NCBI RefSeq assembly: GCF_015351235.1
Contig: NZ_JADKSJ010000001.1
Coordinates: 1,029,530-1,093,529 of the forward strand
Origin: Plantibacter sp. VKM Ac-2880
Lineage (GTDB): Bacteria > Actinomycetota > Actinomycetes > Actinomycetales > Microbacteriaceae
Reading direction: 5' to 3'
DNA length: 64,000 bases
In this document: positions 16,537-24,897 of the stretch, one piece after another
Position numbering within the stretch: position 1 is the first letter of the stretch
Layout: every line of letters starts with the position of its first letter
Program-made: the position numbers and the translations under genes
The notes under the pieces: model-generated
Database searches by the model: none
The model's input: only the letters and a program-made list of their open reading frames with translations
Told to the model about the DNA's origin: nothing

Positions 16537-17370
16537 TCACCCGTGCGTGACCGGGCCAGGGCCGGCGGTGAGACTCCACCACACGATGGTGGCGCTCACG
16601 AGCCAGAAGAGGACCATGAAGATCCAGTCGCGCGCGCGGAACGGGACACGATACCGCTCCGTTCGCGTCTCATGGGCCCCGAAGGCGCGTGAGTCCATGG
16701 CGAGGGCGACCCGCTCCGCGTGCCGGATCGCACCGGCGAGCAGGGGTACGACGTACCCGGCCGTGCGGCGAACGGCGGCGATCGGGCCGCGCCCCTCGGC
16801 CATCCCGCGCACGCGGTGCGCCGAACGGATGACCTCGAGTTCGTGGCCGAACCGTGGCACGAACCGGTAGGCCGCGAGCGCCGTGTACCCGATCCGGTAC
16901 GGCACGTGCAGCTGCTGGATCATCGCGCGGACCACGTCCCGTCCGGTTGAGGTGAGCCCGCCGATGAGCGCCAGCACGAGCAGGCTCGCCAGTCGCAGCG
17001 CCGTCGCGAGTCCGACGAGCAGCGCCCCGAGGAAGAATCGGTAGTCGCCGATCTGGAAGAGGAGGATGGACTGGTCGACCTTGCCCGGGTCGGTCCACAG
17101 GCCGAAGCTGAACGACATGATCCCCACGACGACCGGGAGCCCGACGAACAGGAGGAGCGCGACCGCCTTCGTCAGTCGAGCGCCGACGAGGATGATCACG
17201 ACGGCGAGGGCGATGCAGAGCGTCGGCGTCAGGAGGTCCCTCGTGAACGCGAGGACCGCCATCACCGGGAGGGGCGCACCGAGTTTCGCGAGCGGGTTCA
17301 AGCGGTACAGGAACCGGTTCGCCGGGTTCGTCGCGTTCGTCGCGTACGGGTCGATCGACGCCGCGCTCAC
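16537..17370 (-). CDS. ECF transporter transmembrane (T) component
   Basis: A 277-residue EcfT/CbiQ-type membrane protein with about five or six hydrophobic helices and the two coupling motifs near RSAHRVRGMAEGRG and MDSRAFGAHETRT (A-R-G type). It connects the ATPase to the substrate-binding S component in a vitamin or metal importer. The GTG start at 17370 overlaps the TGA of the upstream ATPase gene (GTGA), implying translational coupling. A longer frame from 17418 lies wholly inside the ATPase gene and is unlikely. The order S, double ATPase, T matches ykoE-ykoD-ykoC. Confidence 0.88.
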   Translation of the reverse strand: MSAASIDPYATNATNPANRFLYRLNPLAKLGAPLPVMAVLAFTRDLLTPTLCIALAVVIILVGARLTKAVALLLFVGLPVVVGIMSFSFGLWTDPGKVDQSILLFQIGDYRFFLGALLVGLATALRLASLLVLALIGGLTSTGRDVVRAMIQQLHVPYRIGYTALAAYRFVPRFGHELEVIRSAHRVRGMAEGRGPIAAVRRTAGYVVPLLAGAIRHAERVALAMDSRAFGAHETRTERYRVPFRARDWIFMVLFWLVSATIVWWSLTAGPGPVTHG

Positions 17371-19115
17371 GGGAGGTCCGTCCCTGGCAGATCGGCGAGC
17401 CGCGAGAGATGCCGCCACTCGGGGTGGTGTTCCAACGCGCGCATGGCTCTTGCGAGCGGCGGCGGACGAAGGCCGGCTCGCTGGATGAGGTCGTCGTCGG
17501 CGAGGATGGCGCCGGTCTGGCCATGGGCCAGGAGCCGCCCGTCGGCCATCACGGCGACGTGGGTGGCGTGGTCAGCGACGAGCTGGAGGTCGTGGGTCAC
17601 GACGATGACCGTCGTGCCCTGGGTGTTGAGCTCGGCGAGCAGGGCGAGGAGTTCGTTCGCTCGCGCGCGGTCCTGCCCGAACGTCGGCTCGTCGAGCGCG
17701 AGCACCGGGGCTCCGGTGATGAGCGCGCTCCCGACGGACAACCGCCGCTTCTGGCCACCCGACAGGAGGAACGGGTGCACCTCACGCGCCGACTCGAGCC
17801 CGAAGCGGCGCAGCAGCTCGGTGACGCGATGCTCGACCTCCGGCTCGTCGACGCCCCGGATCCGCAGGCCGTGCGCGAGTTCGTCGTGGACGGTGTGGGT
17901 GATGAACTGGTGCTCGGGGTTCTGGAAGACGAACCCGATGTGCGCGGCGACCGTCCGCACGTCGCTCCGGCCGGGGTCGACCCCGCCGACGTCGATGCGG
18001 CCTCGAGGGGGCTGGACGACGCCCGCGATCGCCTGGAGCAGGGTCGTCTTGCCGGCGCCGTTCGTGCCGATGACGGCGAGGAAGTCGCCGGTGCCGACCT
18101 CGAGGCTCACCTCGTGCAGGATCGGGGTCCGGTGCCGCCCCCTGCCGCGCTCGACGCTGAGACGGTCGACGCGCACGGCGACGGACCGATCGGCGCCGAC
18201 GGGTGCCGCGACGGCGGTCGGGGGTGCCGAGAGCTCGATCGCGTCGAGGGCGGCGGTCAGCTCGTCGGGCGTCAGGGGGAGGCTCGGCAGAGGGACGCCC
18301 GTCTCCTGGAGGCGCAGGGCCGCGAGGGTGGCGACCGGCAGCCAGACGCCCATCTCGAGGAGCTCGCTGACGTGGCCGACGAGGACCTCGCGAGTCGGCC
18401 CGTCGAACCGGAGACGTCCTTCGCGGTCGAGGACGACGACGCGGTCGACGAGGTCGATGGCGGCGTCGAGGTTGTGCTCGACGAGCAGGATCGCGTGGTC
18501 ACCCCGGGAACCGTCCGGCGCGGAGACGAGGGATCGGAGCGCTGCGTAGACCTCCTCGATGCCCGCCGGATCGAGGTTGGCGGTCGGTTCGTCGAGGACG
18601 AGCAGCTCGCCGCCCATGGCCAGGGCGCAGGCGATGGCGAGGCGCTGCCGACCTCCACCCGAGAGGCGGTCGGGATTCTCGGTCCGCCGTTCCCAGAGCC
18701 CGACCTGCCGCAGCGCGCGCTCTGCCCTGGCGAGGACCTCCTCGACGGGGAGCAGGAGGTTCTCCGGTCCGAAACACACCTCGTCGAGCACCGAACCGGT
18801 GACGATCTGGGCGTCCGGATCCTGGAAGACCATCGACACGTGCTCGCTCAGCTGGGCGACGGTCGCATCCGCGGTGTCGAGGCCGGCGGTGACCACGGTG
18901 CCCTCGAGTTCGGCGGGGAGCGCGTGGGGGATGAGGCCGTTGAGGGCGAGCGCGAGCGTCGACTTCCCGGACCCGCTCGGTCCGAGGAGCAGCACCACCT
19001 CGCCCGGGGCGATCCCGAACGAGACGTCGTCGGGGGTCCACCGCTCCCGGTCGTCATGACGGATGCGCACCCCTCGGACCAGGGTGGCGGGCTGCGCCGG
19101 TGGAGCGACGTCCAC
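17367..19115 (-). CDS. ECF transporter double ATPase (YkoD-like)
   Basis: A 582-residue protein with two complete ABC ATPase domains in one chain. The first has Walker A GPSGSGKST, signature LSGGGRQR and LVLDEPTANLD. The second has GTNGAGKTT, signature LSGGQKRR and LALDEPTFG. Such fusions supply both ATPases of an energy-coupling factor importer. The GTG start at 19115 directly follows the stop of the S component gene with no spacing, so the three genes form one operon. The YkoD-type arrangement suggests thiamine precursor (hydroxymethylpyrimidine) uptake, but no TPP riboswitch is seen upstream, so the substrate remains open. Confidence 0.9.
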   Translation of the reverse strand: MDVAPPAQPATLVRGVRIRHDDRERWTPDDVSFGIAPGEVVLLLGPSGSGKSTLALALNGLIPHALPAELEGTVVTAGLDTADATVAQLSEHVSMVFQDPDAQIVTGSVLDEVCFGPENLLLPVEEVLARAERALRQVGLWERRTENPDRLSGGGRQRLAIACALAMGGELLVLDEPTANLDPAGIEEVYAALRSLVSAPDGSRGDHAILLVEHNLDAAIDLVDRVVVLDREGRLRFDGPTREVLVGHVSELLEMGVWLPVATLAALRLQETGVPLPSLPLTPDELTAALDAIELSAPPTAVAAPVGADRSVAVRVDRLSVERGRGRHRTPILHEVSLEVGTGDFLAVIGTNGAGKTTLLQAIAGVVQPPRGRIDVGGVDPGRSDVRTVAAHIGFVFQNPEHQFITHTVHDELAHGLRIRGVDEPEVEHRVTELLRRFGLESAREVHPFLLSGGQKRRLSVGSALITGAPVLALDEPTFGQDRARANELLALLAELNTQGTTVIVVTHDLQLVADHATHVAVMADGRLLAHGQTGAILADDDLIQRAGLRPPPLARAMRALEHHPEWRHLSRLADLPGTDLP

Positions 19116-19697
19116 TCAGGCCCGCGTGTCGACGGATCCGCGGCCGCGCTGCACCGGCTTGGCGATGGAACGCCCGACCCCTGCTCTGGCGAGCGCTGCG
19201 GCCACACCGCGTCCGGCTGCGGTGAACGCGATCGGGCTGAGCACGAACAGGGCGATGTAGACGGCCTGTGCGACCGGGGTGAAGTGGTCGATGCCCAAGA
19301 TGACGAGCACCGAGGCGGCGAACACGATCCCGGCGATCCCGGCGGCGAGGTAGAACACCCACGAGCGCCACACGCGGTACCGGGACACGGCGAAGGGGAT
19401 CTCCTGGAGGAGGCCGATGGCGAGCCCCGTGCCGAAGTAGCGGAAGAACCACTGCGGGCTGAACGCGGCGGAGACGAGGCCGGCGGTGAGGCCGGTCATG
19501 AGTGCCACGCCGCCTCGGTGCAACAGCGCCTGCGCGACGACGCCCGGCAGGAAGTACACGCCGATGATGAGGCCGTAGAGCACCGGCGCGGTGGCGGAGA
19601 TCGTGCCGCCGACGTACCCGGAGACGACGAAGACGAGGCCGCCCCCGACGCCGATCGCGGCGCAGGTCAGCAGCAGTCGCGTACTCAGACGTTGCAT
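19116..19697 (-). CDS. ECF transporter substrate-binding (S) component, YkoE-like
   Basis: A 193-residue integral membrane protein with about five or six helices, beginning MQRLSTRLLLTCAAIGVGGG. The stretch GVYFLPGVVAQALLHRGGVAL resembles YkoE-type S components. It would bind the vitamin or precursor and associate with the ATPase and T component encoded just downstream. It is the first gene of the operon; GAAGGTGGG precedes the ATG at 19697. The upstream 110 bases contain no recognisable riboswitch. Possible substrates are thiamine precursors, by analogy only. Confidence 0.8.
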   Translation of the reverse strand: MQRLSTRLLLTCAAIGVGGGLVFVVSGYVGGTISATAPVLYGLIIGVYFLPGVVAQALLHRGGVALMTGLTAGLVSAAFSPQWFFRYFGTGLAIGLLQEIPFAVSRYRVWRSWVFYLAAGIAGIVFAASVLVILGIDHFTPVAQAVYIALFVLSPIAFTAAGRGVAAALARAGVGRSIAKPVQRGRGSVDTRA

Positions 19698-19810
19698 GAG
19701 CCCACCTTCACGAGCAGCCGATCTCCTGAGGACAGCCTATCCTCCCTTGGTCGGGCGGACGGCCGACGGATGTGGTCCGGATCGGGACGGTGAGCGCCGT
19801 CCGGAAGGGA

Positions 19811-20761
19811 TCAGATCGAGCGCCGACGCGGGGTCAGCCGGACGTTCGGCAGTGGGGGAGCCGGGATGCGCTCGGCCCCGTGACCGGCCACCGAGCCGAA
19901 CCTCGGCGACCCGGCCTCCCAATCCGCTCGGGCGGTCTCGATGTCCTCGTGGCTCCGACCGACGAAGTTCCACCACATGACGAGCTTCTCCGGGAACGGT
20001 GTTCCACCGAGGAGGACGAATCGGGCACCGCTGCCGCTGCTCAGGCTGAGGTGGTCGCGACCCGGCTCGAGGTAGAGCAGCGGGCCGGAGGCGATGGCGA
20101 TGCCGGCCACCTCGAGCGCACCGTCGATCACGAGGACACCGTGCTCGAAGGCAGGGTCGACCGGCAGGGTCACCGCTGCACCGGGGTCGAGGACGACGTC
20201 GGCGCCGAGGAGCGGTGAGTGCACGGTCGCGGTGGATGTCGCGCCACCGAGCGTGCCGACGAGGACCGTCGCGCTGAGACCGGGAACGATGTGGACGGGC
20301 AGGTCCCGGTGCTGTTCGAACGCCGCCGGAACCGAGGAGGCGTGCTCGGGGAGCGCGACCCAGAGCTGGAGACCGTGCATCTCGTCCTCCTCCTCGCCGA
20401 CGGAGAACTCGGAGTGGGAGACCCCGACGCCGCTCGTCATGAGGTTCAGCTCACCCGGGCGGACCACCACGTCGCTGCCGACGCTGTCGCGGTGCCGGAT
20501 GTCGCCGGCCAGCGGCCAGGTCACGGTCTGGAGGCCGGTGTGCGGGTGTGGCAGGACCCGCATCCGTGCGCGGTCCTCGTCGAAGCGGTCGAGGAAGCAC
20601 CAGGCGCCGATCATCGGCAGTTCGCGCTGGGGGAGGGTGCGGTGGACGCTCAGGCCTCGGACGCCGCCGAGGGGGACCTCGCGCGCCTCGAGCAGCCGCG
20701 TGCCAGAGCCGTCGGGCGCGTGGCAGACGCTGGGTACCGGATCGGCGTCGAGTCTCGTCAT
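19811..20761 (-). CDS. Pirin family protein
   Basis: A 316-residue bicupin of the pirin family. The N-terminal cupin has the metal-binding motifs PHPHTGLQTVTW and SHSEFS, with the expected His and Glu ligands, and a C-terminal cupin follows. Bacterial pirins bind iron and some have quercetin 2,3-dioxygenase activity; the role here is unknown. The start is ATG at 20761 with GGAGG six bases upstream, a strong site, although the frame is open further. It is divergent from the AI-2E family permease gene. Confidence 0.9.
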   Translation of the reverse strand: MTRLDADPVPSVCHAPDGSGTRLLEAREVPLGGVRGLSVHRTLPQRELPMIGAWCFLDRFDEDRARMRVLPHPHTGLQTVTWPLAGDIRHRDSVGSDVVVRPGELNLMTSGVGVSHSEFSVGEEEDEMHGLQLWVALPEHASSVPAAFEQHRDLPVHIVPGLSATVLVGTLGGATSTATVHSPLLGADVVLDPGAAVTLPVDPAFEHGVLVIDGALEVAGIAIASGPLLYLEPGRDHLSLSSGSGARFVLLGGTPFPEKLVMWWNFVGRSHEDIETARADWEAGSPRFGSVAGHGAERIPAPPLPNVRLTPRRRSI

Positions 20762-20878
20762 GAGCGCCTCCTTATCACGGCCAACGCTACTCCGCTCGGT
20801 CTGCCGCGGTCCTCGCCGACGTGCTTGACTGGGCGACGGGGCCGCTCTGGTCCCGTCGCTCCCGAGATTGGGGATCCC

Positions 20879-21997
20879 ATGGGCCTGTTCGACAAGCACG
20901 ACGGTACGCCCGAGCCGCTCGCCAGAGGACTCTGGCACGACCGCATCGGCACCCTCGCCACCCGCAGCGTCCAGACGCTCGCGATCGTCGCCGTCGCCGC
21001 GCTCATCGTCTTCGCGCTGACCCAGCTCTCCCTCGTGATGATCCCCGTCGTCATCGCCCTCATCCTCGCGTCAGCGATCTACCCGCTCATGCGGTGGATG
21101 CGCTCGAAGGGCCTCCCGTCGATCCTCGCCACCTGGATCGCCCTCGTCTCGATCCTCGTCGTCCTCGGCGGCATCGGCTGGCTCATCGTCTGGGCCGTCC
21201 GCAGCCAGTGGGACGACCTCGTCGACTCCGCCTCCAAGGGCTTCGGGCAGCTGCAGGACTGGATCGGCACCCTGCCCTTCGACATCGACGAGAAGCAGAT
21301 CGAGGACGCCAAGCAGACCGCGGTCGACTTCCTCACCTCGAGCCAGTTCGGCAGCGGGGCGCTCGCCGGGGTCTCGGCGACGGCGAGCTTCCTCACCGGG
21401 CTCGTCCTCATGATCGTCGTGCTGTTCTTCTTCCTCAAGGACGGGCCGCGGCTCTGGGAGTTCCTGCTCCGTCCCTTCACCGGTGCCGCGTACGACCGCG
21501 CCAAGCGCATCGGCGGCAAGACGGTCGACACGCTCGGCGGCTACGTGCGGGGCACCGCCACGATCGCGGCCGTCGATGCGATCGGCATCGGCATCGGCCT
21601 CGCGATCATCGGCGTCCCGCTCGCGCTGCCGCTCAGCGTCATCGTGTTCCTCACCGCCTTCATCCCGATCGTCGGCGCGACCGCAGCGGGCATCCTCGCG
21701 GCGCTCGTCGCGCTCGTCGCCAACGGTCCGGTCGCCGCCCTCATCGTCGTCGGCATCGTCGTGCTCGTGAACCAGCTCGAGGGCAACTTCCTGCAGCCCG
21801 TCGTCATGGCACGCTCGCTCAAGTTGCACGCCCTCGTCGTGCTCCTCGCCCTGACCGCCGGCACCATCCTCGGCGGCATCGTCGGGGCGGTCCTCGCCGT
21901 CCCGATCGCCGCGGTCGCCTGGGGCATCGTCGGCGTCTGGAACGGTCCGGACCAGCCGGCGGAACCCATGCGACAGAAGCGCCCGGAGTCGGTCTGA
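20879..21997 (+). CDS. AI-2E family transporter
   Basis: A 372-residue membrane protein of the AI-2E/TqsA/YdiK family with about eight helices. It has the typical central soluble stretch (about residues 110-170), the motif FFLKDG and the C-terminal part VNQLEGNFLQPVVMARSLKL. Members export autoinducers or act as sodium-proton exchangers; the substrate here is not predictable. The start ATG at 20879 gives MGLFDKHDG; no strong Shine-Dalgarno sequence is visible. Confidence 0.9.
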   Translation: MGLFDKHDGTPEPLARGLWHDRIGTLATRSVQTLAIVAVAALIVFALTQLSLVMIPVVIALILASAIYPLMRWMRSKGLPSILATWIALVSILVVLGGIGWLIVWAVRSQWDDLVDSASKGFGQLQDWIGTLPFDIDEKQIEDAKQTAVDFLTSSQFGSGALAGVSATASFLTGLVLMIVVLFFFLKDGPRLWEFLLRPFTGAAYDRAKRIGGKTVDTLGGYVRGTATIAAVDAIGIGIGLAIIGVPLALPLSVIVFLTAFIPIVGATAAGILAALVALVANGPVAALIVVGIVVLVNQLEGNFLQPVVMARSLKLHALVVLLALTAGTILGGIVGAVLAVPIAAVAWGIVGVWNGPDQPAEPMRQKRPESV

Positions 21998-22044
21998 GTC
22001 GAGCGGTCGCCGGCGCACCCGGAGTCGCCGGATAGCATGTGAGC

Positions 22045-22479
22045 GTGGACACCCACGACCTCCTCGGCCTCGTGTTCGAGGTCTTCACCTGGATCGGCTT
22101 CGGATGCGCCGTCGTCGTGCTCCTCGCCATGCTCATCGCCAGGGCGGCGGACGGCAGCTGGATCGAGACGCACGGCGTCATCGTCGACGGACCGGTCGAT
22201 CCTGAGCGCCCGGAGGGGCCGGCCGGCCGGGAGGTCCGCTGGATGACGGAGGCCGCGGAGCTGTACTCCCGTCCCGTCTCCGATGCGGAGTTCGACGCGC
22301 TCCGCGACCCGGAGGAACCGAATGTCTTCTACGCCCGACGCGAGCCGTCGCGCGCCCGGTTCACGCGGAGCGCCGACCATGCGAAGGCCCTCCGGCTGCT
22401 GTTCTGGGTGAGCTTCGGCATCGGCGTGGTCTGCTCCGTCGCGTCGATCGTCCTGCTGTTCGTGGCCGACGCCGCCTGA
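22045..22479 (+). CDS. Small membrane protein of unknown function
   Basis: A 144-residue protein with one N-terminal helix (about residues 10-30) and one C-terminal helix (about 118-140), separated by a charged segment of about 85 residues. I do not recognise a family. GTG at 22045 is chosen because TAGCAT at 22033-22038 ends seven bases upstream, the arrangement of a leaderless mRNA. GTG at 22039, two codons earlier, is the alternative. Confidence 0.65.
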   Translation: MDTHDLLGLVFEVFTWIGFGCAVVVLLAMLIARAADGSWIETHGVIVDGPVDPERPEGPAGREVRWMTEAAELYSRPVSDAEFDALRDPEEPNVFYARREPSRARFTRSADHAKALRLLFWVSFGIGVVCSVASIVLLFVADAA

Positions 22480-22495
22480 GGGCGAGCGCGCTCCA

Positions 22496-22549
22496 CCCTT
22501 CGACGGGCCCAGGCGCCATCCCCACCGCGGTCCTGACCAGGTCGAAGGG
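22496..22549. repeat. Inverted repeat related to the CCCTTCGAC dispersed element
   Basis: CCCTTCGAC at 22496-22504 pairs with GTCGAAGGG at 22541-22549, and inner bases CCAGG and CCTG can also pair. It resembles the repeats at 54193-54257. It lies between two same-strand genes and may act as a terminator. Confidence 0.55.
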
Positions 22550-22621
22550 CGACCGGTGCTCGGGTAGTCTGGGGAGTCCGAGCGTCGACACCTGGTCCGC
22601 TCGTTCTCCCGGAGGCCTGGC

Positions 22622-23236
22622 ATGACGGAACGGTGGGCTCGAGTCGCCCGCGGCACCGCCGCAGCCGCCTTCGCCACCTTCGCCGCCGCACTCTCGCACA
22701 CGATCGGCGGAGCCGCGGCACCGTCCGCGTTCGTGCTCCTCGTGGGCGGCACCTTCGCCGTCCTCGTCTGCGTGCTGCTCGCCGGCCGACGCATGACCGT
22801 CCCGGGAGTCATCGCCTCCGTGCTCGTGAGCCAGCTCGGCTACCACGCGCTCTTCACCCTCGTCCCGAGCACCGTCAGCGCCTCGGTGACCTCGAGCGGC
22901 GGATCCGGCGCCGGCTCGTGGCACCGGCACCAGGTCGTCGAGCTGGCGGTCGGCGGCGGCATCGCGATGCACAGCCATGGCGCCACCGCCATGTGGGTCG
23001 CCCACCTCGTCGCCGCCGTCGCCACGATCACCGCCATCCTCTTCGCCGAACGCGCGACCCGCGCCGCGCTCGCGGCCTTGACGGTCCGGGTGCTCGCCCG
23101 CCGCGTCGCGCCGGTCCACCTCGTGCCGGCGCCTCGGCGGGTGCAGTGGGTCCGCGTCAACGAGCGCCCGCGCAACCTCGGCGTCGTCCTGCTCCACCTG
23201 CGTCACCGCGGTCCTCCGGCGTTCGCCACCGCCTGA
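22622..23236 (+). CDS. Membrane protein of the copper cluster, paralogue of the gene at 27191-27802
   Basis: A 204-residue protein with about four hydrophobic helices. A loop rich in His and Met (SWHRHQ and AMHSHGATAMWVAHL) lies in the second half and could bind copper. It is clearly paralogous to the product of 27191-27802: shared stretches are FATF-x3-LSH, VLLAGRR, SQ-x3-H-x-LF and MW-x-AHL. GGAGG lies a few bases before the ATG at 22622. It precedes the YcnI and CopC genes on the same strand, which suggests a role in copper handling. No characterised family is recognised. Confidence 0.7.
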   Translation: MTERWARVARGTAAAAFATFAAALSHTIGGAAAPSAFVLLVGGTFAVLVCVLLAGRRMTVPGVIASVLVSQLGYHALFTLVPSTVSASVTSSGGSGAGSWHRHQVVELAVGGGIAMHSHGATAMWVAHLVAAVATITAILFAERATRAALAALTVRVLARRVAPVHLVPAPRRVQWVRVNERPRNLGVVLLHLRHRGPPAFATA

Positions 23237-23262
23237 CCGCCGCGCCACCGTCCGACACGGAC

Positions 23263-23306
23263 GGGTGCTGTGCGCGGCGTGGTCGGCCATCCGCATCGCA
23301 GCACCC
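23263..23306 (+). terminator. Hairpin between the membrane protein and ycnI-like genes
   Basis: GGGTGCTG (23263-23270) pairs with CAGCACCC (23299-23306). It could end or attenuate transcription before the YcnI gene, or be a regulatory leader structure. There is no U-tract. Confidence 0.35.
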
Positions 23307-23380
23307 ATCGGCGCGCCCGCTCAGGCGTCGCCCCATCCGTCTCCGCAGGCTGGACGCCGCGGAGCAGTCGACAGGACATC

Positions 23381-24148
23381 ATGAACGCAACGACCCCCCG
23401 CTCCGCCTTCCGCAAGCCCGCCGCCCTCGGTGCGATCGCCATCGGCGCCGGAGCACTCCTCGCCGTGGGAGCGCCGCTCGCCGCCAGCGCCCACGTGAGC
23501 GTCACGCCCACCTCGACCGCCGCCGGCTCCTACACGGTGCTGAGTTTCGCCGTCGGTCACGGCTGCGACGGCTCACCCACCACGAGCCTCTCCTTCGAGA
23601 TCCCCGAGGAGATCAACGCGGTGACGCCGACGGTCAACCCGAACTGGACCATCGACAAGCAGATGGCCCCGCTCGCGAAGCCCATCACCGACAGCCACGG
23701 CGAGCAGCTCGCCGAGCGGGTCGGCACGGTCGTCTACACGGCCAAGACGCCACTCGCCGACGGCTACCGCGACACGGTCTCCTTCCAGGTCCAGCTGCCC
23801 GCCGACGCGGAGGGGAAGACCCTCGTGTTCCCGGTGACGCAGACGTGTGAGGCCGGCCAGACGGAGTGGACGCAGGTCGCAGAGAAGGGGCAGACCGAGG
23901 ACGACCTCGAGTCGCCCGCACCCGTCGTCGTCGTCACCGCCGCGGAAGCCGGCGACCACCACGGTGGGGCCGCCATGGACGACGACGGCGACGGCGACCA
24001 CACCGAGGCCGCTGCGGCCTCGGATGCCGGCACCACCGATGTGCTGGGACGCGTGCTCGGTATCGCCGGGCTCGTCGTCGGTGCAGCCGGCGTCGTGATC
24101 GCCGCGTCCGCGCGTCGCGCGGCGTCCGACGCGAAGCGCCAGGCCTGA
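23381..24148 (+). CDS. YcnI-like copper-binding protein (DUF1775)
   Basis: A 255-residue exported protein. The signal peptide ends SAASA-like and cleavage would leave His38 as the new N-terminus (HVSVTPT). This residue, with a conserved Trp (here in NPNWTIDK) and a Glu, forms the mono-histidine brace that binds Cu(II) in YcnI. A His/Asp-rich linker (GDHHGGAAMDDDGDGDH) and a C-terminal membrane helix (about residues 222-245) follow. It probably delivers or buffers copper outside the membrane. Its stop overlaps the CopC start by one base (TGATG), so the two are translationally coupled. Confidence 0.88.
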   Translation: MNATTPRSAFRKPAALGAIAIGAGALLAVGAPLAASAHVSVTPTSTAAGSYTVLSFAVGHGCDGSPTTSLSFEIPEEINAVTPTVNPNWTIDKQMAPLAKPITDSHGEQLAERVGTVVYTAKTPLADGYRDTVSFQVQLPADAEGKTLVFPVTQTCEAGQTEWTQVAEKGQTEDDLESPAPVVVVTAAEAGDHHGGAAMDDDGDGDHTEAAAASDAGTTDVLGRVLGIAGLVVGAAGVVIAASARRAASDAKRQA

Positions 24149-24834
24149 TGACGACGGCCCGTCGCCGCCGCCTCGTCGGATCCGTCGCCACCGCGTTCCT
24201 CGCGGCGGCGGCGGTGTTCGCCGTCGCCGGTCCGGCTGCAGCGCACAACACCATCGTGTCGACGAGCCCCGCCGAGGGATCGACGGTCACCGAGCAGCCG
24301 GAGCAGGTCGTCATCACGACGAACGACAACCTGCTCGACCTCGGCGAGGCGGGTCAGTCCAATCAGATCCAGGTGACCGGGCCCGGCGACGAAAAGCTCC
24401 AGTACGGCACGGCGTGTGCCGCGGTCAACGGACCGGCGCTCGTCATGCCGATGCAGCTCGGCGAGGCCGGGGAGTACACGGTCGTGTGGCAGCTCGTGTC
24501 GACGGACGGACACCCGTTGTCGGGGAGCTACACCTTCCAGTGGGCACCGGCCGAGGGGCAGGAGCTCGCCGCCGGCAGCTCTGAGCCGGCGTGCGCGACG
24601 AGCGGTGCCTCGTCCGTCGGACCGTCGTCGGCTGCGGGTGGCGCGGGCGACAGCGACACCGCGACTCCGGCCGCCGGTGGTCTCAGCGGCGACGTCTGGT
24701 GGGTGGTCGGCGCGATCGGTGTCGTCCTCGTGGCCGGCATCGGCGTGCTCCTCGTGACCCGTCGCAAGCCGGAGCTGGACGACCCGACCTCGGCGCCTGG
24801 CGGTTCCGGCTCGAACGGTCCTCCCGCCTCCTGA
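24148..24834 (+). CDS. CopC domain copper-binding protein
   Basis: A 228-residue secreted and membrane-anchored protein. A twin-Arg-like N-terminus (RRRRLVGSV) is followed by a hydrophobic stretch and AAA, leaving His33 as the mature N-terminus (HNTIVSTSPAEGS), which is a copper ligand in CopC. The conserved DGHPLSGSYTFQW motif supplies further ligands. A Gly/Ser linker and one helix (about residues 188-208) anchor it to the membrane. It is coupled to the YcnI gene and faces the convergent CopD/CtaG gene. Confidence 0.88.
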   Translation: MTTARRRRLVGSVATAFLAAAAVFAVAGPAAAHNTIVSTSPAEGSTVTEQPEQVVITTNDNLLDLGEAGQSNQIQVTGPGDEKLQYGTACAAVNGPALVMPMQLGEAGEYTVVWQLVSTDGHPLSGSYTFQWAPAEGQELAAGSSEPACATSGASSVGPSSAAGGAGDSDTATPAAGGLSGDVWWVVGAIGVVLVAGIGVLLVTRRKPELDDPTSAPGGSGSNGPPAS

Positions 24835-24848
24835 TCGTCCTCCTCACC

Positions 24849-24889
24849 ACGACGGCCCCGCCGGCATCCACTGCCGGCGGGGCCGTCGT
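24849..24889. terminator. Long perfect hairpin between convergent copper genes
   Basis: GACGGCCCCGCCGGCA (24851-24866) pairs completely with 24872-24887 around a five-base loop, and flanking bases extend the stem to 18 pairs. It is the bidirectional terminator of the copC-like and copD/ctaG-like genes. Confidence 0.85.
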
Positions 24890-24897
24890 CGTCCGGC

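Noticed and set aside
19698..19810. TPP riboswitch upstream of the ECF S component
   Set aside because: None of the conserved thi-box elements could be found on the minus strand.
23237..23380. CsoR-type copper operator upstream of the YcnI gene
   Set aside because: Only a G/C-rich hairpin is visible and no pseudo-palindrome of the CsoR type.
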